Shown here: positions 44,983-54,267 of the stretch, piece after piece
Position numbering within the stretch: position 1 is the stretch's first letter
Layout of the letters: each line of letters starts with the position of its first letter
Origin: Luteibacter sp. dw_328
Lineage (GTDB): Bacteria; Pseudomonadota; Gammaproteobacteria; Xanthomonadales; Rhodanobacteraceae
Direction of reading: 5' to 3'
DNA length: 64,000 bases
NCBI RefSeq assembly: GCF_018449605.1
Contig: NZ_JAAVUW010000002.1
Coordinates: 558,001-622,000, forward strand
Made by a program: the position numbers and the translations under genes
Notes under the pieces: generated by a model
Told to the model about the DNA's origin: nothing
Database searches by the model: none
What the model saw: the letters and a program-made list of their open reading frames with translations, nothing else

Positions 44983-45750
44983 ATGCGTATTGCCCTTGGC
45001 GTCGAATACGACGGCACCGACTTCCTTGGCTGGCAGCGGCTGAGTCACGCGAAGACCGTCCAGGGTTCGCTGGAGCGGGCGCTCAGCTTCGTCGCCCATA
45101 CCCCGATCGAGGTGACCGCCGCCGGCCGCACCGACGCGGGCGTGCATGGCCGTTGCCAGGTCGTGCACTTCGACACCGACGTGGTTCGCGACCTGCGCGG
45201 CTGGATTCTCGGCGCCTGTTCCAATCTGCCGCATTCGGTGGCAGTCACCTGGGCCCAGCCGGTCCCGGACGATTTCCACGCGCGTTTTTCCGCGCGCGGG
45301 CGCCGTTATCGCTACCGCATCCTGCCGCGTTTCGTCCGGCCTGCGCTCGATGCGCGTTTCGTCGCCTGGGAGCGGCGCCAGCTCGACGCCGAAGCAATGA
45401 ACGAGGCGGCACAGGCGATCGTCGGCGAGCACGACTTTTCCGCATTTCGGGCCATTTCCTGCCAGGCCGTGCATGCGCGCCGCAACGTGCGTTCGATCCG
45501 CGTGTTTCGCGAAGACATCCATGTCGTGGTGGAGATCGAGGCGAATGCCTTCCTGCACCACATGGTCCGCAATATCGTCGGCTCGCTGCTGCCGATCGGT
45601 CGTGGCGAGCAGGACGCCGGCTGGATGGCCGAACTGCTCGCCGGCCGCAACCGTGAGGTGGCCGGTGCGACGGCGCCTGCCGAAGGCCTGACGTTTATCG
45701 GCCCTCTCTACGAATCCCATTGGGGCCTGCCGGCGGAAGTGACGCTATGA
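44983..45750 (+). CDS. truA: tRNA pseudouridine(38-40) synthase
   Basis: 255 residues from ATG 44983 ([18 protein letters not shown]). The catalytic aspartate is in [19 protein letters not shown]; further TruA blocks are [16 protein letters not shown] and [20 protein letters not shown]. It modifies the anticodon stem-loop of many tRNAs. TruA precedes trpF with an ATGA overlap, the usual order in this bacterial group. Confidence 0.95.
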   Translation: MRIALGVEYDGTDFLGWQRLSHAKTVQGSLERALSFVAHTPIEVTAAGRTDAGVHGRCQVVHFDTDVVRDLRGWILGACSNLPHSVAVTWAQPVPDDFHARFSARGRRYRYRILPRFVRPALDARFVAWERRQLDAEAMNEAAQAIVGEHDFSAFRAISCQAVHARRNVRSIRVFREDIHVVVEIEANAFLHHMVRNIVGSLLPIGRGEQDAGWMAELLAGRNREVAGATAPAEGLTFIGPLYESHWGLPAEVTL

Positions 45751-46358
45751 CCCGGATCAAGTTCTGCGGCCTTACCCGGCTCGAGGATGTCGAGCTGGCT
45801 GCGCGGCTGGGCGTCGATGCCATCGGTTTCGTCATGACCCGCCGGAGCAAGCGATACATCGAGCCGACTGCCGCCGCGCGCCTGCGCGACGCCCTGCCTC
45901 CCTACATCACGAGCGTGGCGCTGGTGATGGACGATGAGCCTGCGTATATCGACGAAGTGCTGCGCGTGCTGCGTCCGGACATGCTTCAGTTCCACGGTGG
46001 CGAAACCGACGAGGCATGCGCTGCGTTTGGTGTGCGCTACACGAAGGCCATCGCCATGGGTGAGGGCGAGGGCGCGCTCGAACGCCTCCGGCAGTTCCCG
46101 CGGGCAGCCGGTCTGCTCCTCGACGGCCACGGCCTTGGCGAGCAGGGCGGCAGTGGCCAGCGCTTCGACTGGTCGCTCATGCCGAAGGATCTTGCGCAGC
46201 CGCTGATCCTGGCCGGTGGCCTGGATGCCGACAACGTGGCGGAGGCCATTCGCGTGGCGCGGCCCTGGGCGGTGGATGTCTCCAGCGGGATCGAGTCGTC
46301 GCCCGGCATTAAGGATCGGGCTAAGATGGAACGCTTCATTTCTGCTGTACGAAGATAA
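45747..46358 (+). CDS. trpF: Phosphoribosylanthranilate isomerase
   Basis: 203 residues. TIM-barrel enzyme of tryptophan synthesis: catalytic cysteine in [19 protein letters not shown], general acid aspartate in [15 protein letters not shown], phosphate-binding [14 protein letters not shown] and [15 protein letters not shown]. Its ATG overlaps the truA stop codon, and trpB begins ten bases after its end. Confidence 0.95.
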   Translation: MTRIKFCGLTRLEDVELAARLGVDAIGFVMTRRSKRYIEPTAAARLRDALPPYITSVALVMDDEPAYIDEVLRVLRPDMLQFHGGETDEACAAFGVRYTKAIAMGEGEGALERLRQFPRAAGLLLDGHGLGEQGGSGQRFDWSLMPKDLAQPLILAGGLDADNVAEAIRVARPWAVDVSSGIESSPGIKDRAKMERFISAVRR

Positions 46359-46368
46359 CGAGAAGGCA

Positions 46369-47580
46369 ATGACCGAGATTGCGGATTTCCACGCCTACCC
46401 GGATGCGCATGGTCGCTTCGGGGCTTACGGCGGCATCTACGTGGCTGAGACGCTCATGGAGCCACTCGCCGAACTGACCGCTGCTTATGAGAAGTTGCGG
46501 AAGGATCCCGCTTTCATCGCCGAGCTCGATCGCGACCTCAAGTACTACGTCGGTCGTCCCAGCCCGGTGTATCACGCTGAGCGCCTTTCCGCGCATGTCG
46601 GCGGCGCGCGCATCCTGCTCAAGCGTGAAGACCTGAACCATACGGGCGCGCACAAAATCAACAACACGGTGGGCCAGGCGCTTGTGGCCCGGCACATGGG
46701 CAAGACCCGGATCATCGCCGAGACCGGTGCTGGCCAGCACGGCGTGGCCAGCGCGACGGTTGCCGCGCGCATGGGCCTGAAGTGCGTGGTCTACATGGGC
46801 GCCGTGGACATCGAGCGCCAGAAAATCAACGTCTACCGCATGCGTCTGCTCGGCGCCGACGTGGTGCCGGTCACGTCAGGCTCGAAGACGCTGAAAGATG
46901 CGCTCAACGAAGCGATGCGCGACTGGGTGACCAACGTCGCGGACACCTTCTACATTATCGGCACGGTGGCGGGTCCGCATCCGTATCCGCAGATGGTTCG
47001 AGACTTCAATGCCATCGTCGGGCGCGAAGCGCGCGAGCAGGTGCTCGAGCAGTTCGGTCGCCTGCCGGACGTGATCACGGCGTGTGTCGGTGGCGGATCG
47101 AACGCGATCGGCCTGTTTCACGCCTTCCTCAACGACCGCGATGTGCGCATCGTGGGTGCTGAGGCTGCGGGTGATGGCATCGAAACCGGTCGGCATGCCG
47201 CCTCGCTCGCTGCGGGCAAGCCGGGCGTGCTGCACGGTAACCGCACCTACGTGCTGTCGGATGCCAATGGACAGATCGTCGAGACGCATTCCGTCTCCGC
47301 CGGCCTGGACTACCCGGGCGTCGGTCCCGAGCATGCCTTCCTGAAAGACGCCGGCCGTGCCGAGTACGTCGGCATCACCGACGACGAAGCGCTGGAGGCC
47401 TTCCACCTGCTGGCGCGCACCGAGGGCATCCTCGCCGCGCTGGAGTCGAGCCACGCCATCGCCCAGGGCATCAAGCTCGCGCGTGAACTGCCCAAGGACG
47501 GCCTGGTGCTCGTCAATCTTTCCGGTCGTGGCGACAAGGACGTGCACACGATCGCCGAGCGTGAAGGAATCGAACTCTGA
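46369..47580 (+). CDS. trpB: Tryptophan synthase beta subunit
   Basis: 403 residues. The PLP lysine is in [17 protein letters not shown]; other blocks are [41 protein letters not shown] (phosphate grip) and [13 protein letters not shown]. Catalyses indole plus serine to tryptophan. Start at 46369 with GAGAAGG in front. The last base of its stop codon is the first base of trpA (TGATG), giving coupling of the two subunits. Confidence 0.96.
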   Translation: MTEIADFHAYPDAHGRFGAYGGIYVAETLMEPLAELTAAYEKLRKDPAFIAELDRDLKYYVGRPSPVYHAERLSAHVGGARILLKREDLNHTGAHKINNTVGQALVARHMGKTRIIAETGAGQHGVASATVAARMGLKCVVYMGAVDIERQKINVYRMRLLGADVVPVTSGSKTLKDALNEAMRDWVTNVADTFYIIGTVAGPHPYPQMVRDFNAIVGREAREQVLEQFGRLPDVITACVGGGSNAIGLFHAFLNDRDVRIVGAEAAGDGIETGRHAASLAAGKPGVLHGNRTYVLSDANGQIVETHSVSAGLDYPGVGPEHAFLKDAGRAEYVGITDDEALEAFHLLARTEGILAALESSHAIAQGIKLARELPKDGLVLVNLSGRGDKDVHTIAEREGIEL

Positions 47581-48380
47581 TGAGCCGTATCGAACGCCGT
47601 TTCGCGGCGCTGAAGGCCGCCGGTCGCACCGGTCTGATTCCTTTCGTCACCGCGGGAGATCCACTGCCCGACGCCGTCGTGCCGATGTTGCACGCCCTGG
47701 TTGCCGCCGGCGCCGACGTGATCGAGCTGGGGGTACCGTTTTCCGACCCCATGGCCGATGGCCCGGTGATCCAGCACGCGAGTGAGCGTGCTATCGGCAA
47801 AGGCGTCGGGTTGCACAACGTGCTTGCCTGGGTCGCAGCATTCCGTGAGACCGACGATGAAACACCGATCGTCCTGATGGGCTATCTCAATCCGGTCGAA
47901 ATGTACGGTTATGAGGAGTTCGCCGAAGATGCCATAGAGAAGGGCGTCGATGGCGTCCTTATGGTGGATTGTCCGCTCGAGGAGTCGCACGTGCTCGCGC
48001 CGCTCCGTGCGGTGGGTCTCGACCAGATCCTGCTGGCCTCGCCGACCACTACCGAGATGCGCCTGGCCGCCCTGAGCGAGGCGGCTTCGGGGTTCCTGTA
48101 TTATGTGTCGTTCGCTGGCATCACCGGCGCGGCCCAGCTGAGCACCGGCGACATCGCCGAGCGCGTGGCAGGCATCCGGGCCCGGTCGAAGGCTCCGGTG
48201 GCCGTCGGTTTTGGTGTTCGCGACGCGGCAAGTGCCGTGGCGATTGGCGCCTTTGCCGACGCCGTGGTCATCGGCAGCGCCCTGGTCGATCGCCTCTCCG
48301 GCGCGACCTCGGCGGACGATCTCGCCGGCAGGGCACACGACTTCCTCGCGCCGATCCGCGCTGCGCTCGACGCGCGCTGA
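47580..48380 (+). CDS. trpA: Tryptophan synthase alpha subunit
   Basis: 266 residues. Catalytic glutamate in ADVIELGVPFSDPMADGPVIQ and aspartate in DGVLMVDCPLEE; phosphate site SFAGITGAAQ and VAVGFGVRDA. Releases indole from indole-3-glycerol phosphate and passes it to TrpB. Followed by accD after 37 bases, the conserved gammaproteobacterial order. Confidence 0.96.
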   Translation: MSRIERRFAALKAAGRTGLIPFVTAGDPLPDAVVPMLHALVAAGADVIELGVPFSDPMADGPVIQHASERAIGKGVGLHNVLAWVAAFRETDDETPIVLMGYLNPVEMYGYEEFAEDAIEKGVDGVLMVDCPLEESHVLAPLRAVGLDQILLASPTTTEMRLAALSEAASGFLYYVSFAGITGAAQLSTGDIAERVAGIRARSKAPVAVGFGVRDAASAVAIGAFADAVVIGSALVDRLSGATSADDLAGRAHDFLAPIRAALDAR

Positions 48381-48417
48381 ACGGCCGTTGGGTTAGAACA
48401 GATACACGGAGAGAACC

Positions 48418-49296
48418 ATGAACTGGCTGCAGAAAATCATGACGCCGAAGACCCGCGCGCAGCAGCGCGCGGCCGGCGACAACAAGGGCAAGGTGCCCGA
48501 GGGCGTGTGGGAAAAGTGTGCCGGTTGCGGCACCGTCCTTTACAAGCCGGAGTTGGAAAAGTCGCTGATGGTGTGCCCGAAGTGCGGTCACCACCACGCG
48601 ATCAGTGCGCGTGTTCGTCTGAATGCCTTCTTCGATGAGGGCAGCACCACCGAGCTTTGGCCGAAGATGGAAGCGGTCGATGCGCTGAAGTTCAAGGACC
48701 AGAAAAAGTACAAGGACCGCGTCGCTGCCGCTCAGAAGGCAACGGGCGAGAAAGACGCGCTCATCGCGATGTCCGGCCGCCTGCTGGATCGCCCGGTGGT
48801 GTCGGTGGCCTTCGAATTCGCCTTCATGGGCGGCTCAATGGGTTCGGTGGTCGGCGAGAAGTTCGCCCGTGCCGCTGAGCGCGCCCTGGCCGACAAGAGT
48901 GCCTTGGTCTGCTTCGCCGCCACGGGTGGCGCGCGCATGCAGGAAGGCCTGTTCTCGCTGATGCAGATGGCGAAGACCTCGGCCGCCCTGGCACGGATGC
49001 GCGACGCTGGCGTGCCGTACATCTCGGTGCTCACGCATCCGACCACCGGTGGCGTCTCCGCAAGCCTGGGCATGCTGGGTGACATCAACGTGGCTGAGCC
49101 GAAGGCGCTTATCGGCTTCGCCGGTCCGCGCGTCATCGAGCAGACCGTTCGCGAGACCCTGCCGGAGGGCTTCCAGCGTCCCGACTTCCTGGTCGAGCAC
49201 GGCGCCATCGACGTTATCGTCGACCGCCGCGAAATGCGCGACAAGCTCGGCGCGATGCTCGGCATCATGCAGAAGGCGCCGCGCGCCGCGGCGTGA
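48418..49296 (+). CDS. accD: Acetyl-CoA carboxylase carboxyltransferase beta subunit
   Basis: 292 residues. N-terminal zinc ribbon with four cysteines ([15 protein letters not shown] and MVCPKCGHH), followed by the crotonase-like carboxyltransferase core: [61 protein letters not shown]. With AccA it transfers CO2 from biotin to acetyl-CoA to form malonyl-CoA. Preceded by GGAGAGAACC. Confidence 0.96.
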   Translation: MNWLQKIMTPKTRAQQRAAGDNKGKVPEGVWEKCAGCGTVLYKPELEKSLMVCPKCGHHHAISARVRLNAFFDEGSTTELWPKMEAVDALKFKDQKKYKDRVAAAQKATGEKDALIAMSGRLLDRPVVSVAFEFAFMGGSMGSVVGEKFARAAERALADKSALVCFAATGGARMQEGLFSLMQMAKTSAALARMRDAGVPYISVLTHPTTGGVSASLGMLGDINVAEPKALIGFAGPRVIEQTVRETLPEGFQRPDFLVEHGAIDVIVDRREMRDKLGAMLGIMQKAPRAAA

Positions 49297-49300
49297 TATG

Positions 49301-49322
49301 TGGGAGCCGCTTCAGCGGCGAT
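49301..49322 (+). repeat. Degenerate REP-like palindrome
   Basis: TGGGAGCCGCTTCAGCGGCGA resembles the common element with GCTTCAGC in place of GATTCATC; a self-complementary GCCGCTTCAGCGGC core. Close to the accD stop. Confidence 0.65.
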
Positions 49323-49374
49323 ATCCACGTTGCCGAAACCCTTCGCCGTGACAGCGTGTTATCGCGGAGCAAGC

Positions 49375-49402
49375 AAGCCCGACTCAGGTCGGGCTTTTTT
49401 TT
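49375..49402 (+). terminator. Rho-independent terminator after accD
   Basis: AAGCCCGA-CTCA-GGTCGGGCTT stem followed by eight T residues, about 80 bases after the accD stop. It abuts composite repeat B. Confidence 0.9.
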
Positions 49403-49477
49403 GGTTCTTCGCGGAATGCCGGGGACGCTGAAGACGGTGAGGCGCAGAGCCGTCGGCGTGCAGACGTCGCGGCGCAG

Positions 49478-49619
49478 AGCCTTCGGTGCCCACCCTCGCT
49501 GCTCAGACACGTCCTCCGCGTTTCGTAGCGGAAAGGCCGCTGCGCGGCCGTGTACTTATTTGGCCTGCGGCCGCTCCACTTGTGCGGAACTCGCCTCGAG
49601 AGTGGGCACCGAAGGCTCT
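49478..49619 (+). repeat. 142-bp module (B-left)
   Basis: Ends 49478-49499 and 49598-49619 form 22-bp inverted repeats with one mismatch. The body is almost identical to A-left at 19311-19452, differing at only a few bases, which over 30 kb of separation indicates recent copying or gene conversion. Confidence 0.88.
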
Positions 49620-49824
49620 CCCGGACCGTGAGGTTCGCGTGGGTCGAGCCAAAGCGCGCGGCAGCGTCGTCGGCAGGCACGCCGGCACGCAGGCACAGAC
49701 GCGAGGACGTGACCGGCAACCGGTGCCAGCAACCGCTTCCGCATCGGCGCGGGTTCCGGGACCGGCCGGTCCCGACGACGGCACCACGCAACGGCTCTCC
49801 TTCCCGCTGACCGTATCGTCGTGA

Positions 49825-49967
49825 GAGACCTTGGTGTCCACCCTCGAGGCGAGTTCCGCACAAGTGGAGCGGCCGTAGGCCAAATAGAACCATGGGCCGC
49901 GTGAGCGGCCTTTCCTTGTCGAACGCGGAGGACGTGTCTGAGCAGCGAGGGTGGGCACCAAGGTCTC
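49825..49967 (-). repeat. 143-bp module (B-right, opposite orientation)
   Basis: Ends 49825-49846 and 49946-49967. Near-identical to A-right at 19700-19841 with a one-base length difference and changes near the middle (CAAATAGAACC against CAGTTAGATAC). Confidence 0.87.
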
Positions 49968-50033
49968 CCCGCGAGACGCCCAAGTGTAGAGAGCGATGGC
50001 AAAGCCGAGCCCGCGAAGCCGAAGGCGAGCCAT

Positions 50034-50089
50034 GCGCGAGGTGCGAGGTGCGAGGTGTGACGTGCGACGTGCGACGTGCGACGTGCGAA
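50034..50089 (+). repeat. Heptanucleotide tandem repeat
   Basis: Eight consecutive seven-base units of the form GTGCGAC or GTGCGAG (GCGCGAG, two GTGCGAG, GTGTGAC, three GTGCGAC, GTGCGAA). Lies at the right edge of composite repeat B, outside the part shared with copy A. A possible slippage locus; noncoding as far as visible. Confidence 0.85.
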
Positions 50090-50248
50090 AGACTGCCCCG
50101 CCTGAAGCCCGTGCGGCCGGGCCCCGGTCTTCCGCGAAGCTCTTTTTTTGGCGGAGAGCCGCGACGTGCACGTTCCGGTCGCCGCGCTGATACGACGCGT
50201 CTGCAAACCCTGACGGGAATCGCCTTGACGAGGTCATCCGGGTGGGTA

Positions 50249-50268
50249 ATATACAGAAAACCGTATAT
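50249..50268 (+). promoter_or_regulatory. Palindromic operator in front of the XRE antitoxin gene
   Basis: ATATAC-AGAAAACC-GTATAT, six-base arms with eight bases between, ending 12 bases before the XRE start codon. The position over the presumed -10 region fits autorepression by the XRE protein. Confidence 0.65.
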
Positions 50269-50280
50269 CCGAGACTCCCC

Positions 50281-50619
50281 ATGTCGAATGTCCCTAACGA
50301 TCCACACCGGCTTCGCTACGAAAATCCGTTCGACGCGATCACCGACGATCCGGCCGAGGCGGCTGACCTGCAGTACCGGTCCCGAGTCATGGCCGCGCTT
50401 CGCGAATACTTCAAGGCAAAGGCCCTGAGTCAGGCAGACATTGGCGAGGTGCTCGGTGTGCCGCAACCCAGGGTAAGCGAGCTGATGACAGGCAAGATCA
50501 CAGCCTTGTCCTCTGCAACGCTCAACGGTTACATGGGGCGTATCCGCGTCGGCATCATGGTTTCGTTCGAGCCGGAACCTATCGGTCGGATCGAGGCTCG
50601 CGCAGTCGAGTACGCATAG
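50281..50619 (+). CDS. XRE-family helix-turn-helix antitoxin (HTH_37 type)
   Basis: 112 residues from ATG 50281 (MSNVPNDPHRLRYENPFDAI). The HTH is at about 50-75: LSQADIGEVLGVPQPRVSELMTGK. The N-terminal text (NPFDAITDDPAEAADLQYRS) and size match antitoxins that pair with Gp49/HigB-type toxins. A perfect palindrome overlaps its promoter. The probable partner lies on the opposite strand, tail to tail, five bases after its stop, instead of in the usual toxin-antitoxin operon order. Confidence 0.87.
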   Translation: MSNVPNDPHRLRYENPFDAITDDPAEAADLQYRSRVMAALREYFKAKALSQADIGEVLGVPQPRVSELMTGKITALSSATLNGYMGRIRVGIMVSFEPEPIGRIEARAVEYA

Positions 50620-50624
50620 GCGCG

Positions 50625-50972
50625 TTAGCCTCTGTCACGTACGCGTCCCATGAGTTCCTTGTATCGTGCGCTCGCCGTTGCGATGTTTTTCGTATCAACA
50701 CCGTTGGTCGATTTTGCGAAGGCATGTAGGACGAACAACGTATCGAGGTATTTCAGGCAGCACACGACCCGGTGGGCAGGGCTCCCGTTGCGCTTTAGTT
50801 CGAATGCTCCCTTGCCAACGCTGCCCACCAGGTAAGTGATGGACGAAGAGGGAGAAAGTCCTTGCTGAAGTGAGTCGAAGTCAGACAGGAAGGCCGTCTG
50901 CTCATCCACAGGCAATGCGCGAAAATCCCGCTTCGCGGCAGCGGAAACGAATTCGAATCCTTTCTTCACCAC
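50625..50972 (-). CDS. Gp49/HigB-like toxin (RelE superfamily, phage-derived Gp49 family)
   Basis: 115 residues, GTG start at 50970-50972 with GGAG before it. KRDFRALPVDEQTAFLSDFDSLQ, ITYLVGSVGKGAFELKRN and HRVVCCLKYLDTLFVLHAFA match the Gp49-like (DUF891/PF05973) family, where the F-x-L-R and Y-R-V-x-Y-like core forms the mRNase fold. Here the family's usual arginine-rich LR...YRVxY reads ELKRNGSPAHRVVCC. The C-terminus ends in ASARYKELMGRVRDRG, which resembles the helix seen in such toxins. Convergent with the XRE antitoxin gene, with only five bases between stops. Confidence 0.8.
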   Translation of the reverse strand: MVKKGFEFVSAAAKRDFRALPVDEQTAFLSDFDSLQQGLSPSSSITYLVGSVGKGAFELKRNGSPAHRVVCCLKYLDTLFVLHAFAKSTNGVDTKNIATASARYKELMGRVRDRG

Positions 50973-51055
50973 GACGTGCTCCGGTAAACCCGGAGCAAAG
51001 CATCGTGATTCGCATTATCCCTGTATGTCGGCTAATGCCTCCGGTTGGCCTGGCT
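50973..51055. other. Gap between PAP2 and toxin genes
   Basis: 83 bases with a GCTCCGG-TAAA-CCCGGAGC hairpin (50979-50997) overlapping the toxin ribosome binding site on the minus strand; this could be the terminator of the PAP2/glycosyltransferase genes or hide the toxin start from ribosomes. Confidence 0.5.
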
Positions 51056-51604
51056 TCAAACCAACACGCGCTCAGCCCACAACGACAGCGTCCCGAGACC
51101 CGCGCCGATCACCGTCGCAGCCAGTACATCGCTCGGGTAATGCAGGCCGAGCACCACGCGGGACGCGCCGACGAGCGCCGCAAAACCGATCAGGAACGGC
51201 GCCAGGATGGGGTAGTGCGCCACCGCGACGACGGTGAATGCGACGGCCTGCAACGTGTGGCCGGACGGGAAACTGAACTCGTCCAGTGGCGGCACGTGCG
51301 CGATCACGCCGGGACAGGTGCGGAACGGGCGCGGGCGGCGCGTCCAGCGCTTTAATACGCGATAGAGCATCAGTGCGGTCAGACCGGTCACGGCCATCTG
51401 TGCCGCCACGGCGACGCCGTGCCAGCCGCCGACCAGTGCGATGACCGTCATCAGCGAATACCAGAACACGCCATCACCCAGCCGGCTGATGGCGCCGAAG
51501 AAGATGCCGATGGCCCGGCGCGCGCCCCAGCGATTGGCGGCGACGCACATGCGCCGGTCGAGGCTCGCCCTACGCGGCGACGGCGGTGCTGCGTTCATGG
51601 ACAT
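51056..51604 (-). CDS. PAP2-family phosphatase (lipid phosphatase)
   Basis: 182 residues with several membrane helices. The three PAP2 motifs are present: KRWTRRPRP, PSGH in FSFPSGHTLQAVAF, and SRVVLGLHYPSDVLAA. Such enzymes remove phosphate from phosphatidic acid, phosphatidylglycerol phosphate or undecaprenyl pyrophosphate. Start at 51604 (MSMNAAPPS; an ATG two codons later is also possible). Its 5' end overlaps the upstream glycosyltransferase gene by 35 bases, implying co-transcription and perhaps a joint role in glycolipid formation. Confidence 0.9.
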   Translation of the reverse strand: MSMNAAPPSPRRASLDRRMCVAANRWGARRAIGIFFGAISRLGDGVFWYSLMTVIALVGGWHGVAVAAQMAVTGLTALMLYRVLKRWTRRPRPFRTCPGVIAHVPPLDEFSFPSGHTLQAVAFTVVAVAHYPILAPFLIGFAALVGASRVVLGLHYPSDVLAATVIGAGLGTLSLWAERVLV

Positions 51605-52730
51605 TCTCCTCGGAAAGGGACCGCATGATGGCTTCGAAGTCGTTCACGACGGACTCGGGCGAAAGGCCGGCGACGGAGGCGCGGGCTGCATGGCCCATGG
51701 CTGTGCGCACCGTGGTATCCGCACCGAGGGTGGCGGCGCGTTCGATCAGGCCACCTTCGTTGCCTGGCGCGACACGAATACCGTTCTGCCCGTTGCGGAT
51801 GAACTCACGCGCGGCGGCTTCGGCGTAGGCGACGACCGGTATGCCCGATGCCATCGCCTCGAGTACCACGTTGCCGAAGGTTTCCGTGAGGCTGGGGAAG
51901 ACGAACAGGTCAGCGCTGGCGTAGAACGCCGCCAGCTCCTCACCACGACGCGTACCGGCGAAGATCACGTCCGGATTGGCCGCCTCGAGTGCGGCGCGCC
52001 CCGGACCGTCGCCGACGATGACGCAGCGGGCCTGTGGCACCCGCCGAACCAGGGCACGATAGGCCTCGATGACAACGTGCAAATTCTTTTCGGGCGCGAC
52101 GCGTCCCACGCTGAGCACCACTGGTGTATCGGCACCGGCGCCCCAGCTCTCGCGCAGCGCGTCGTTGCGATGCTCCGGATGGAAGCGCGCGGTATCGACG
52201 CCGCGGCGCAGGACGCGCACGTCATGCACGCCGAGATCGTTGAGCTCGCCCGCCAGCTGGCCGGTGGGCACCAGGGTGGTCTGCGCTCGGCGATGGAAGC
52301 GGGCGAGATAGCGGCGCACGAAAGGCGTGAGTGCGCCGAAACCGTAATGGCCCACGTAGAAGTCGAAGCGTGTGTGGAAACCGGTCGCGACCGGAATGCC
52401 GAGTCGGCGAGCAGCGCTGACAGCAGTCCAGCCGAGGGGGCCTTCCGTCGCCACATAGATCGCGTCCGGGCGCTCTGCGCGCCAGCGGCGTTCGATACGG
52501 AAGCGGGCAGGGAGGCCAAAGCGAAGGCCGGAGTATCGCGGCATCGCGGCGCCTTCGACGGCGAGGACATCCATGCCCGCGTCGGCCAGCGGTGGCGTAT
52601 CCGGGTGGATCGGCCGGATGAGGTCGACCGTGTGCCCTCGCCGGACAAGTCCGCGGGCGAGCGTCTGGACGGTAAGGGCTACCCCGTTCACGTCCGGTGC
52701 GTAGGTCTCGGTGACGATGCCCACTCGCAT
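51570..52730 (-). CDS. Glycosyltransferase family 4 (GDP-mannose-dependent mannosyltransferase-like)
   Basis: 386 residues from ATG 52728-52730 (MRVGIVTETYAPDVNGVALT). GT-B fold, GT4: acceptor-side GIVTETYAPDVNGVA, GFHTRFDFYVGHYGFG; donor side VLSVGRVAPEKNLHVVIEAY, IVGDGPGRAALEA, FVFPSLTETFGNVVLEAMASG (E-x7-E motif). The wording matches the MgtA-like alpha-mannosyltransferases acting on diacylglycerol glycolipids. Overlap with the PAP2 phosphatase gene suggests lipid glycosylation after dephosphorylation of phosphatidic acid. Confidence 0.88.
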   Translation of the reverse strand: MRVGIVTETYAPDVNGVALTVQTLARGLVRRGHTVDLIRPIHPDTPPLADAGMDVLAVEGAAMPRYSGLRFGLPARFRIERRWRAERPDAIYVATEGPLGWTAVSAARRLGIPVATGFHTRFDFYVGHYGFGALTPFVRRYLARFHRRAQTTLVPTGQLAGELNDLGVHDVRVLRRGVDTARFHPEHRNDALRESWGAGADTPVVLSVGRVAPEKNLHVVIEAYRALVRRVPQARCVIVGDGPGRAALEAANPDVIFAGTRRGEELAAFYASADLFVFPSLTETFGNVVLEAMASGIPVVAYAEAAAREFIRNGQNGIRVAPGNEGGLIERAATLGADTTVRTAMGHAARASVAGLSPESVVNDFEAIMRSLSEENVHERSTAVAA

Positions 52731-52863
52731 GGCGGTGCCCCTTCTGGCCTGGCTTGACGCATGCTCGCGCAATGGCGTGTCCGCGCGGTTATCAGGGCAT
52801 GACCGGCATATGACAGCGGGGCTGGGTTAAAATCGCGGTCTTGCCTGCCTGACGACCCCAACG

Positions 52864-54267
52864 ATGACCGTCCGTACCCGCTTCGCTCCCAGTCCTACCG
52901 GCTACCTCCATATCGGCGGTGCCCGCACCGCGCTGTATTGCTGGCTGGAGTCCCGCCGTCGGGGCGGTGAATTCGTGCTGCGAATCGAGGACACGGATCG
53001 CGAACGGTCCACCCAGGAGGCCGTGCAGGCCATTCTCGACGGCATGTCCTGGCTCGGACTGGTGCATGACGAAGGCCCGTACTACCAGACGTTGCGCATG
53101 GAGCGCTACCGCGAGGTCGCCGACCAGCTGCTGCGCGAGGGCAAGGCGTACTACGCCTACGAGACGAAGGAAGAGATCGAGGCGATGCGCAACGCGGCCA
53201 TGGCGGCGGGTGTTAAGCCGCGTTACAACGGCTACTACCGCGATCGCAACGAGCCGCAGCGCGATGACCCGAACCGGGTCATCCGTTTCAAGAATCCCGC
53301 TACCGGCAGTGTTGTCTTCGACGACAAGGTGAAGGGGCGCATCGAGTGGTCCAACGAAGAACTGGACGATCTGGTGATCTTCCGCTCGGACGGTTTTCCC
53401 ACGTACAACTTCGCGGTTGTCGTGGACGACATCGACATGGGCATCACCGAAGTGATTCGTGGCGACGACCATGTCAACAACACGCCGCGCCAGATCAACA
53501 TCTACAAGGCCCTGGGCGCGGCGGTACCTGAATTCGCGCACCTGCCGATGATCCTTGGCCCGGACGGCCAGAAGCTGTCCAAGCGTCACGGCGCGGTAAG
53601 CGTCATGCAGTACCGCGACGATGGTTTCCTGCCACACGCGCTGCTCAACTATCTCGTGCGTCTGGGCTGGTCGCATGGCGACAAGGAGATCTTCTCGGTC
53701 GACGAAATGAAGACCCTGTTCGACGTTGCCGATGTGAACAAGGCGGCATCGCGTTTCGACGTTACCAAGCTGTCCTGGCTCAACCAGCATTACCTGAAGA
53801 CGGACGATCCGGCTCTGCTCGGCGCCGAGCTGGCCTGGCACCTTGAGAGGATCGGTATCGACGCCTCGAAGGGTCCGAATCCGGCGGATGTCGTCGTCGC
53901 CTTGCGCGACCGCGTGCAGACGTTCAAGGAAATGGCCGAACGCGCGAAGATCTGGTACGGCCCGATCGTCGAGTGGGATGACAAGGCTATCGAAAAGCAC
54001 CTGCGCAACGAGACGGCCCCGGCCGCACTCGAGGCCGCAAAGGCTGAAATGGCCGCACTACCCGACTGGACGCCTGAAGCCATCCATGGCGCAGTCGAGC
54101 GCGTGGCGGCTGCGCTGGAGCTCGGCATGGGCAAGGTTGCCGCGCCGTTGCGCGTGGCGATGACCGGAACCCAGGTGTCGCCGTCCATCGAGCACACGAT
54201 TTTCCTGGCGGGCCGCGAGGGTGCCATCTCGCGCATCGACGAGGCGCTCGCCCGCTCGCGTGGATGA
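52864..54267 (+). CDS. gltX: Glutamyl-tRNA synthetase
   Basis: 467 residues, class I. HIGH-type motif in [19 protein letters not shown] and the KMSKS-type [32 protein letters not shown] and [20 protein letters not shown] between. Upstream, TTAAAAT at 52827-52833 could serve as the -10 box of its promoter. Note that in most gammaproteobacteria this enzyme also feeds ALA synthesis; here a second ALA source (ALAS) is present. Its last codons overlap the following small gene by eight bases. Confidence 0.96.
   Translation: MTVRTRFAPSPTGYLHIGGARTALYCWLESRRRGGEFVLRIEDTDRERSTQEAVQAILDGMSWLGLVHDEGPYYQTLRMERYREVADQLLREGKAYYAYETKEEIEAMRNAAMAAGVKPRYNGYYRDRNEPQRDDPNRVIRFKNPATGSVVFDDKVKGRIEWSNEELDDLVIFRSDGFPTYNFAVVVDDIDMGITEVIRGDDHVNNTPRQINIYKALGAAVPEFAHLPMILGPDGQKLSKRHGAVSVMQYRDDGFLPHALLNYLVRLGWSHGDKEIFSVDEMKTLFDVADVNKAASRFDVTKLSWLNQHYLKTDDPALLGAELAWHLERIGIDASKGPNPADVVVALRDRVQTFKEMAERAKIWYGPIVEWDDKAIEKHLRNETAPAALEAAKAEMAALPDWTPEAIHGAVERVAAALELGMGKVAAPLRVAMTGTQVSPSIEHTIFLAGREGAISRIDEALARSRG

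Larger units (their letters stand above)
49407..50139. repeat. Composite intergenic repeat, copy B
   Basis: Second copy of the structure at 19205-19900. Modules of 142 and 143 bp lie in inverted orientation at 49478-49619 and 49825-49967 around a 205-base centre, of which only the edges match copy A. Outer ends 49407-49424 (CTTCGCGGAATGCCGGGG) and 50122-50139 (complement CTTCGCGGAAGACCGGGG) are themselves inverted with two mismatches in 18. It carries no convincing gene. It lies between the accD terminator and the XRE gene. Confidence 0.85.
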
